5,979 bases of DNA, taken from assembly GCA_020860805.1 (NCBI GenBank), contig JAJBTP010000434.1:1-5979 (forward strand), written 5' to 3'. The stretch comes from Tannerellaceae bacterium (lineage in GTDB: Bacteria; Bacteroidota; Bacteroidia; Bacteroidales; Tannerellaceae). This document shows, piece by piece, positions 1 through 5,569 of this stretch (positions are counted from its first letter, which is position 1; each line of letters opens with the position of its first letter). Under the pieces are notes generated by a model. The model ran no database searches. It saw nothing but the letters and a program-made list of their open reading frames with translations, and was not told the DNA's origin. A program made the translations under genes and the position numbers.

Positions 1-771
1 GAGTTATGTGATTATACTCATTCTAAAGGAATGGATTTCACATCTACACCGTTTGATTATGCGTCAGCAGATTACTTAGAGCCTATGGTAGATTTTTATA
101 AAATCTCATCTTCTGATTTGAGCAACCTGCCATTCATTCGGCATATCGCTAAGAAAGGAAAGCCTGTATATATGTCTGTTGGTGCATCTTACATTTCGGA
201 AGTAGATGAGGCTGTTCGTATTTTAGTTGAAGAGGGTTGTCCAGATATTGTTCTTTTTCACTGTGTTTTGTCCTATCCTACCAACCCGAGTGATGCTAAT
301 CTGAGAATTATTGAAACTTTGAAGAGAATATTTCCTAATGTGAGGGTTGGTTTTAGCGATCATGTTGCTCCAGATGATACAATGATGACTCTTGCGGCGG
401 CATATATGCTTGGTGCAGAAGTTATAGAGAAGCATTTTACATTGGATAAAACTTTACCTGGAAATGATCATTACCATGCTGGTAACCCAGAGGATTTCAG
501 AAAGGCTATTGCAAACTTTAAGTGGATTGATACTGTATTAGGAAGTCCAGAAAAGACTGTATTGGAATGTGAACAAGTTCCTCGTAGGGAAGCCCGGCGT
601 TCATTGGTTCTTACTCGCGATATGAAAGCAGGAGAGATTTTAAAGAAAGAGGATTTGATGCCGAAGCGTCCAGGGACAGGAATTTCACCGCAGTACACTG
701 ATATTGTTATTGGTCGCCAAATAAAAAGAGATTCGAAGGAAGACACCATCCTAACTTGGGATATGGTGTAA
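1..771 (+). CDS. neuB: NeuB-family nonulosonic acid (sialic-type) synthase, 3' part
   Basis: Enzymes of this family condense phosphoenolpyruvate with a six-carbon amino sugar to make a nonulosonic acid (sialic, legionaminic or pseudaminic type) in the cytoplasm. The frame is open from base 1, so the ATG at 31 is internal. Of a usual 340-350 residues, 256 are present and roughly 90 are cut off by the window. Visible family motifs, in window numbering, are the FTSTPFD strand, KISSSDL, the FHCVLSYPT core, GFSDH (His121), EKHFT (His145) and a DHYH segment (Asp156-His159), all of the TIM barrel. The C-terminal antifreeze/SAF-like lid follows, with ARRSLV (Arg199-Arg200) and PKRPGTGISP. The segment around residues 154-160 reads GNDHYHA where many relatives have GPDH followed by a serine. 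It ends 12 bases before the next gene. NeuB membership is clear; which sugar it makes (Neu, Leg or Pse type) cannot be told from this fragment. Confidence 0.93.
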   Translation, partial: ELCDYTHSKGMDFTSTPFDYASADYLEPMVDFYKISSSDLSNLPFIRHIAKKGKPVYMSVGASYISEVDEAVRILVEEGCPDIVLFHCVLSYPTNPSDANLRIIETLKRIFPNVRVGFSDHVAPDDTMMTLAAAYMLGAEVIEKHFTLDKTLPGNDHYHAGNPEDFRKAIANFKWIDTVLGSPEKTVLECEQVPRREARRSLVLTRDMKAGEILKKEDLMPKRPGTGISPQYTDIVIGRQIKRDSKEDTILTWDMV

Positions 772-783
772 AGGAGAATATAA

Positions 784-2058
784 ATGATTGAATTAGCGAG
801 AAGACTTTACCCTATCTGTAGAAGCATAACGGGAAAAGGAGTAAGGGATACTCTTCACATGTTAAAAGAAGAGTATCAAGAGCTTCAACTTTGTGAAATT
901 CCGTCAGGTACTAAAGTGTTTGATTGGACAGTGCCAAAAGAATGGAACATAAAAGATGCCTACATAGAAAATGATGATGGTTCAAAAATTGTTGATTTTC
1001 AGCAAAATAACCTTCATGTTGTAGGATACTCTCTTTCTATGAATGTATACCTGACATGGGAGGAATTGCAGCCATATCTGTATTCGTTACCAGAACAGCC
1101 TGATGCGATACCGTACGTAACTTCATATTATAAAGAAAGAAGCGGGTTCTGTATTACAGAGAATCAGCGTCGTGAAATGTCAAAAATAAAAGGGAAGTTT
1201 CATTGTGTAGTAGACAGTACCTTGGAAGATGGCGTGTTGAACTATGGAGAGATAATCCTTCCTGGAGAAACGGATAAGGAAATATTACTTTCAACGTATA
1301 TTTGTCATCCATCTATGGTTAATAATGAGCTATCCGGACCAGTTGTGACTATCGAACTAGCAAAATGGCTTAAATCACTTGAAAACAGGCATTACACATA
1401 TCGCATCTTATTCATTCCTGAAACAATCGGTTCGATTGCATACCTTAGTTTGCATAAAGACGAACTGAAAGATAAAATGGTAGCGGGATTTGTTTTGTCA
1501 TGTGTTGGAGATGAGAGAACTTACTCTTATGTTGAAAGCAGGTATGGAGATACATTGACAGATAAGGTTATTCAGAATGTCCTGAAGTTCCATTATCCTG
1601 ATTACAAAAAATACAGTTTTCTTCAGAGAGGATCTGACGAAAGACAGTACAACGCTCCTGGTATTGACTTACCGGTTTGTAGCATTTGTAGATCAAAATA
1701 CGGAGAGTATCCTGAATATCATACCTCATTGGATAATTTTGACCTAGTAACAGAAAATGGTTTACAGGGAACGTTATCTTTGATGAAGAAGATTATTCTT
1801 GCATTGGAGCATAATAGGAAGTATAAGATAACGTGCTTCTGTGAGCCCCAGCTAGGTAAGAGGGGTTTATACCCTACAGTCAGCAGAAAGGGGTCTTCAA
1901 ATTCTGTCAGAGCATTAACTAACTTTATTGCATATGCAGACGGAAGGAACGATTTGATTGATATCAGCAATATGATTGCTGAACCGATAGATGACTTGAT
2001 CCCTATCGTAAAGAATCTGATGAAAGCTGGTTTAATAGAGACTGAGGAGGATGCATAA
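784..2058 (+). CDS. DUF4910/DUF2172 aminopeptidase-like protein of surface-glycan clusters
   Basis: The 424-residue protein has the zinc-aminopeptidase-like fold known from DUF4910 proteins, with a DUF2172-type inserted domain and a C-terminal winged-helix domain (about residues 365-424). Motifs seen are LYPICRSITGKGVR at the N-terminus, ICHPSMVNNELSG with His175 and Asn180/Asn181, IPETIGS with Glu213, GSDERQYNAPGIDLP (283-297) and YHTSLDNFD with His313. These are positioned as metal and catalytic residues would be in an M28-like fold. The length fits the family (about 430). No signal peptide is seen, so it is probably cytoplasmic. The start is fixed by AAGGAG at 771-776, which begins at the last base of the upstream stop codon. 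Despite the peptidase fold, such genes sit in flagellin or polysaccharide modification loci; the C. jejuni homologue Cj1295 is recalled as needed for a dimethylglyceryl modification of pseudaminic acid. Family assignment is firm; the reaction is unknown. Confidence 0.9.
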   Translation: MIELARRLYPICRSITGKGVRDTLHMLKEEYQELQLCEIPSGTKVFDWTVPKEWNIKDAYIENDDGSKIVDFQQNNLHVVGYSLSMNVYLTWEELQPYLYSLPEQPDAIPYVTSYYKERSGFCITENQRREMSKIKGKFHCVVDSTLEDGVLNYGEIILPGETDKEILLSTYICHPSMVNNELSGPVVTIELAKWLKSLENRHYTYRILFIPETIGSIAYLSLHKDELKDKMVAGFVLSCVGDERTYSYVESRYGDTLTDKVIQNVLKFHYPDYKKYSFLQRGSDERQYNAPGIDLPVCSICRSKYGEYPEYHTSLDNFDLVTENGLQGTLSLMKKIILALEHNRKYKITCFCEPQLGKRGLYPTVSRKGSSNSVRALTNFIAYADGRNDLIDISNMIAEPIDDLIPIVKNLMKAGLIETEEDA

Positions 2059-2060
2059 AC

Positions 2061-2840
2061 ATGAACGATTTGTATAAAGAACTTATAGGATCTGTTCCCA
2101 TTGAAAAGGGTTCAATTGTGGAGGTCGCGTCTGATCTTTTGAGCGTAGGATTTATGTTTCGACAGGTTGGCGAAACATTTAACCCTAATAAATTGATAGA
2201 TGTATTGTGCGAGGCTGTTGGAGAAGATGGAACTATCCTGATTCGTGCTTTTAACTGGGATTTCTGCCATGATGTTCCGTTTAATATCATGACTACCCCA
2301 AGCAAGGTTGGCAGCTTAGGAAATACAGCATCAAAGAGAAAGGACTTTAAACGCACCCAACATCCGTTGTATTCATGGTGGGTTTGGGGAAAAGAACAGA
2401 GCGTGCTGACAGGGATGGACTACAAAGACAGCTTTGAAGATGATAGCATATTTGGATATTTTGAAAAGAAGAAGGCTGTATTGCTGACTGTTGGAAATAC
2501 CCAGGGACCGAGGCTGACGTTAATCCATCGAGCAGAACAACTTGCAGGAGAATCACATAGGTTTATTAAAAATTTCACTGGAGCCTATATTGATACCAAC
2601 GGAAATGAAACAGTACGAACCTATAGTATGTTTGTGCGAGATCTCAAGTATAAGATGATTTTTAAGGAATATGAAGTTCTCGAACCAAAATTACAACAAA
2701 GAGGACTTCTAAAAACAGGAGAGGTAAACGGAGTTTATGTAAAAAAGATTCTTTTGCCGGAGGCTGTTGAAATGGTGCGCGAAGATATTTTAAGTGGGGA
2801 ATCAAAGGAATATCTTTATTATGTTCCGGTTGATGAATAA
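2061..2840 (+). CDS. AAC(3)-family N-acyltransferase, probably acting on a sugar
   Basis: The 259-residue protein belongs to the aminoglycoside 3-N-acetyltransferase fold (antibiotic_NAT). Supporting motifs are the family's HPxxS signature in RTQHPLYSWWVWG (His101, Ser105), VGSLGNTA (83-90), and LLTVGNTQGP followed by LIHRAEQLAG (His156, Glu159), which matches the acyl-CoA-binding and catalytic region. The length is close to the usual 260-280. Starting at the ATG two bases after the preceding stop, it is served by GAGGAGG at 2044-2050 inside the end of the upstream gene, so the two are probably translationally coupled. An acyl carrier protein follows 13 bases later. Known enzymes move acetyl from acetyl-CoA to aminoglycosides. 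Here the glycan neighbours argue for acylation of an amino sugar, possibly from an acyl-ACP. That substrate is inference, and an antibiotic-resistance call on homology alone would be unsafe. Confidence 0.9.
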   Translation: MNDLYKELIGSVPIEKGSIVEVASDLLSVGFMFRQVGETFNPNKLIDVLCEAVGEDGTILIRAFNWDFCHDVPFNIMTTPSKVGSLGNTASKRKDFKRTQHPLYSWWVWGKEQSVLTGMDYKDSFEDDSIFGYFEKKKAVLLTVGNTQGPRLTLIHRAEQLAGESHRFIKNFTGAYIDTNGNETVRTYSMFVRDLKYKMIFKEYEVLEPKLQQRGLLKTGEVNGVYVKKILLPEAVEMVREDILSGESKEYLYYVPVDE

Positions 2841-2845
2841 GGAGG
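2839..2845 (+). promoter_or_regulatory. Ribosome binding site that fixes the ACP start
   Basis: AAGGAGG overlaps the stop codon of the AAC(3)-like gene and lies 8 bases before the ATG at 2854. It favours that ATG over an in-frame upstream ATG at 2794, which lies inside the preceding gene and would add 20 residues foreign to carrier proteins. Confidence 0.8.
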
Positions 2846-2853
2846 TTTTGATT

Positions 2854-3096
2854 ATGAGCAGACAAGACATAACTGTTAAGTTACAGGAAATTTTCCGCGA
2901 GGTTTTTTATGATGATAACCTTGAAATCAGCGAAGATATGACCGCTGCTGCAGTAGAGGAATGGGATTCTCTTAACCATCTTACGCTGATTGCTACAATT
3001 GAAGATGAATTTAGCATGAAGTTTACATTGGATCAGGTTATGGGGATGAAAAACGTAGGAGAAATGATAAATGTAATAGAGAAGGCTCTTCAATAA
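2854..3096 (+). CDS. Acyl carrier protein
   Basis: This 80-residue acidic protein has the four-helix carrier-protein pattern. The phosphopantetheine attachment site is Ser39 in EEWDSLNHL. It is followed by a helix-II-like stretch (LTLIATIEDEFSM) and a final helix (VGEMINVIEKAL). The length is standard for a free-standing carrier protein. It would need a phosphopantetheinyl transferase from elsewhere, as none is in the window. No ketosynthase or malonyl transferase is nearby, so it is unlikely to be the housekeeping fatty-acid carrier. Placed between an AAC(3)-like acyltransferase and an FkbH-like protein, it is best read as the dedicated carrier of one short acyl unit destined for a glycan. 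That role is inference; the ACP assignment itself is solid. A 71-base gap follows it. Confidence 0.93.
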   Translation: MSRQDITVKLQEIFREVFYDDNLEISEDMTAAAVEEWDSLNHLTLIATIEDEFSMKFTLDQVMGMKNVGEMINVIEKALQ

Positions 3097-3167
3097 AAAA
3101 ACTGAGGGAAATGTCCTACCCTGTTGTGACACGAAAAGGACAAATCTAGTTATTAGGTGAAATAATT

Positions 3168-4898
3168 ATGAATTCAATTCCTACTTTTCTGGAGCTAAAA
3201 AAATTAAGTCGTGAGAAAGCAACCGCTGGTTCAAACACTTATACAACATTTATTATGGGCGATTGTGCAACGCAGCACCTTGCGACAGCTATAAAAGGAT
3301 ACGCAGCCTATGATGCCATCAGCATGACAGTTTTTGATGCTGATTATGACATGGTGGATGCGCTGACAATCGACAGCAACTCCATTCTTTATACTTGCAA
3401 CCCAGATTTTGTACTAGTATATTTATGTACAGAAAAGCTGTTGGAGAAATTCCAAAACAGCAAAGACAAAGAGAGTTTTGCTGAGACGGAGTACGAACGA
3501 ATAGCAAGCTATTGGAGTTCCATAAGTGACCACATCCATACGAGTATTTTGCAGTTCTCGTTTGTTGAATATTCGGATGGAGTGTTCGGAAACTATGCTT
3601 TTAAAACTACAGAATCGTTTTTGTTTCAGGTAAGAAAGCTAAATTATCTCCTTTCAGTAGGTGCAAGCAGTAGAGGAAATGTGTATATCGTGGATCTAAA
3701 TCAAATTGCGTTGCAATTTGGAATGGGGGATTTCCTAGATACCAGGCTGTACTATTCTGCGAAGATGCCCGTATCTCTAAAATGCCTGCCTTATCTTGCC
3801 AAGAATACAATAGATGTTATTTCTGCAATTATTGGGAAAACCAAAAAATGTTTGATCACTGATTTGGATAATACTTTATGGGGTGGCGTAATTGGTGACG
3901 ATGGAATTCAAGGAATCCAAATAGGGGATCTTGGATCCGGCCACGCATTTGAGGATTTGCAACGTTGGATACTATCTTTAAAAGAGCGAGGAATTATTCT
4001 TTGTGTTTGCAGCAAGAACGATGAAGAAGTAGCTAAAGAGCCTTTTATTAAGCATCCAGAGATGGTGCTAAGTTTGGAAGATATATCGGTTTTCGTTGCA
4101 AATTGGGAAGACAAAGCTACAAACATTAGAAAAATTCAGCAAACATTAAATATAGGAATGGATAGCATTGTCTTTTTAGATGATAATCCCTTCGAAAGAA
4201 ACCTTGTTCGGAGCATGATACCCGAGGTCACGATTCCGGAATTACCTGAGGATCCTGCCATGTACGTAAACTTCCTAAGAAGCCTAAACCTTTTTGAAAC
4301 GGCATCTTATTCTGAGGCTGATAAAGAAAGAACGAAGCAATATCAAGCTGAAATGAGCAGGGTGAGCGCACAACAAAAATTTGAATCTTATGATGATTAT
4401 CTACAAGATTTGTGTATGACAGCTGAAGTACATGAGTTTGATGAGTTTCATGTTCCGCGTATAGCCCAATTAACACAGCGGTCTAATCAATTCAATTTGC
4501 GGACGGTACGCTGCTCAGAAGAGGATATCCGTCGGCTAATAGAAGATCCTGGATTCATTACACGATATTTTATGCTGGAAGACAAGTATGGTAGCCATGG
4601 GCTGATCAGCATTGTAATTCTAAAAGAAGAAAATAAAGACGATTTGTTTATCTACAATTGGCTGATGAGTTGCAGGGTGCTTAAACGAGGAATGGAAGCA
4701 TTTGTCATAAACACAATAGTGGACTTGGCGCGATCGGGTGGCTACAAGCGTGTCATAGGAGAATATATTAAGACACCAAAGAATAATATGGTAGCCAATA
4801 TATATGAAGAGTTTGGATTTGGGAAAATAGATGATACGCACTTTGAACTGGTCGTTGACGACTATCTTCCCAAAGGAAACTTCATTAAAACGGAATGA
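3168..4898 (+). CDS. FkbH-like HAD-IIIC protein (SGNH-like + HAD + GNAT-like domains)
   Basis: The 576-residue protein shows three regions. Residues about 25-215 resemble an SGNH/GDSL-hydrolase-like domain, with FIMGDCATQH (28-37) at the block I position, where Cys33 stands in place of the usual serine. Residues about 222-350 are a HAD-IIIC phosphatase domain with DLDNTLWGGVIGDDG (catalytic Asp232 and Asp234), CSKND (281-285) and FLDDNPFERN (Asp338, Asp339). Residues about 395-565 are a GNAT-like region typical of FkbH proteins, with TQRSNQFNLRT (436-446), YGSHGLIS and NWLMSCRVLKRGMEAF. Known FkbH proteins take a glyceryl unit from 1,3-bisphosphoglycerate, dephosphorylate it and load it on an ACP. 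Lying just after an ACP, this one probably loads a glyceryl or similar hydroxy-acyl unit. The start at 3168 is supported by AGGTGA (3155-3160). The family is certain; the substrate is inferred. Confidence 0.92.
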   Translation: MNSIPTFLELKKLSREKATAGSNTYTTFIMGDCATQHLATAIKGYAAYDAISMTVFDADYDMVDALTIDSNSILYTCNPDFVLVYLCTEKLLEKFQNSKDKESFAETEYERIASYWSSISDHIHTSILQFSFVEYSDGVFGNYAFKTTESFLFQVRKLNYLLSVGASSRGNVYIVDLNQIALQFGMGDFLDTRLYYSAKMPVSLKCLPYLAKNTIDVISAIIGKTKKCLITDLDNTLWGGVIGDDGIQGIQIGDLGSGHAFEDLQRWILSLKERGIILCVCSKNDEEVAKEPFIKHPEMVLSLEDISVFVANWEDKATNIRKIQQTLNIGMDSIVFLDDNPFERNLVRSMIPEVTIPELPEDPAMYVNFLRSLNLFETASYSEADKERTKQYQAEMSRVSAQQKFESYDDYLQDLCMTAEVHEFDEFHVPRIAQLTQRSNQFNLRTVRCSEEDIRRLIEDPGFITRYFMLEDKYGSHGLISIVILKEENKDDLFIYNWLMSCRVLKRGMEAFVINTIVDLARSGGYKRVIGEYIKTPKNNMVANIYEEFGFGKIDDTHFELVVDDYLPKGNFIKTE

Positions 4899-4905
4899 AA
4901 TTATT

Positions 4906-4910
4906 GGAGG
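4906..4910 (+). promoter_or_regulatory. Ribosome binding site that fixes the VOC gene start
   Basis: GGAGG lies 8 bases before the ATG at 4919 and supports it over an in-frame ATG at 4895 that overlaps the end of the FkbH-like gene. A second ATG directly follows at 4922, 11 bases from the site, and cannot be excluded. Confidence 0.75.
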
Positions 4911-4918
4911 ATATTCGT

Positions 4919-5313
4919 ATGATGAAGATACACCACATTGGGTATATTGTAAAGAAAATCGAAAAGGCAATATTGGCCTTTGAAGACCTTGGATATGTAA
5001 AGAAAGATGATACTATCTTTGATGAATATCGGCAAATCGATATTTGCTTCATGGAGAAGGATGGCTATTGCGTGGAACTTGTGTCACCAGTAAATAAGGA
5101 GTCGAGTGTTTTTGGCCTGCTCAAGAAGCTGGGAAATTCGGCATATCATATCTGCTATTCATGCCCAAACTTAGAAGATACTATTGAAAAGTTTACGCGG
5201 GGGGGGGGTATATTCAGTGGGAGCAGCCGCATGAAGCGCTTGCCATTGGAAACCACAGAGTTTGTTTCTTGGTAAATAGTTCGGTTGGGTTGATAGAATT
5301 GCTTGAGGAATAA
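4919..5313 (+). CDS. VOC/methylmalonyl-CoA-epimerase-like protein, out of frame at a G10 tract (OFF)
   Basis: The first 94 residues match a vicinal-oxygen-chelate protein of the methylmalonyl-CoA epimerase type: IHHIGYIV (His6), ALxxFEDLGY-like helix, YRQIDICFME, CVELVSP (Glu53), and NSAYHICYSC (His77). These are the expected metal ligands. A run of ten G at 5199-5208 then shifts the frame. The frame as sequenced gives an unrelated tail and stops at 5273-5275 (118 residues). The expected family ending is encoded one frame away from 5212: YIQWEQPHEALAIGN, VCFLVNSSVG and LIELLEE, stopping at 5311-5313. The last metal ligand, the Glu of LIELLE, is lost in the OFF form. A tract of 8 or 11 G would give a protein of 130 or 131 residues. 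Related enzymes act on acyl thioesters, so it might act on the acyl group carried by the nearby ACP; that is inference. It starts 20 bases after the FkbH-like gene. Confidence 0.85.
5199..5208 (+). repeat. G10 homopolymer tract, likely phase-variation switch
   Basis: Ten consecutive G follow codon 93 of the VOC-like gene, in DNA that is otherwise AT-rich and has no other G or C run of comparable length. The reading frame breaks exactly here and an intact family C-terminus continues in another frame. Such tracts change length by slipped-strand mispairing at replication, giving ON/OFF switching. A sequencing or assembly length error is the main alternative. Confidence 0.8.
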
Positions 5314-5569
5314 TTTATTATGCAAATATGTTAGCAGTTAGCTTAAGAGAGGACACAAAGCAGAAAATCCAACGTTCATCAGTTATGCATAATATTTGTG
5401 TGGTCAAGTAAGGTGCTTTTGTAAAAAGAGTAGAAGAATTGATAAATGAGTTTGAAGAAAGAATAACTGTACAATGATTTAAAGGCTCACAGGAATTTGC
5501 ATTCACATATTTAGGCTTATGCAGACCTACATTTACATCCCCAATTCTATATACGAGGAAGTGGAGTAG
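5314..5569 (+). other. Gene-free stretch, possibly decayed coding sequence
   Basis: No gene, RNA or clear terminator is visible in these 256 bases. One forward frame reads MLAVSLREDTKQKIQ from an ATG at 5328, stops at 5409-5411, resumes as GAFVKRVEELINEFEE, stops at 5475-5477 and then stays open to a stop at 5613-5615. Two stops in about 300 AT-rich bases, and the protein-like middle part, hint at an eroded gene, but I recognise no family and there is no convincing ribosome binding site. A perfect 10-base palindrome, TTATGCATAA, lies at 5383-5392. This stretch separates the glycan operon from the DUF4062 gene and must also hold the latter's promoter, which I cannot pinpoint. Confidence 0.35.
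5555..5558 (+). promoter_or_regulatory. Weak ribosome binding site for the DUF4062 gene
   Basis: GAGG lies 11 bases before the proposed TTG start at 5570. A second purine-rich match, GTGGAG at 5561-5566, is only 3 bases away and probably too close. An in-frame TAG at 5567-5569 directly precedes the TTG, so translation cannot begin further upstream in this frame. Confidence 0.4.

Noticed and set aside
2794..2853. Longer ACP starting at the in-frame ATG at 2794
   Set aside because: The extension overlaps the AAC(3)-like gene, adds residues not seen in carrier proteins, and lacks the strong AAGGAGG site that precedes 2854.
3097..3167. Possible terminator or new promoter in the 71-base gap between the ACP and FkbH-like genes
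   Set aside because: TGTCCT (3112-3117) pairs with AGGACA (3137-3142), but the stem is only 6 bp with a 19-base loop and no T-run. TTGTGA at 3124-3129 has no good -10 partner 17 bases on. The A7 run at 3095-3101 is on the wrong side for a + strand terminator.
5199..5208. Programmed ribosomal frameshift at the G tract instead of phase variation
   Set aside because: No typical slippery heptamer and no obvious downstream structure were seen. A bare long G run is much better explained by replication slippage or a sequencing length error.
5383..5392. Perfect palindrome TTATGCATAA as an operator
   Set aside because: At 10 bases in AT-rich DNA this is easily expected by chance, and no promoter elements can be placed around it.
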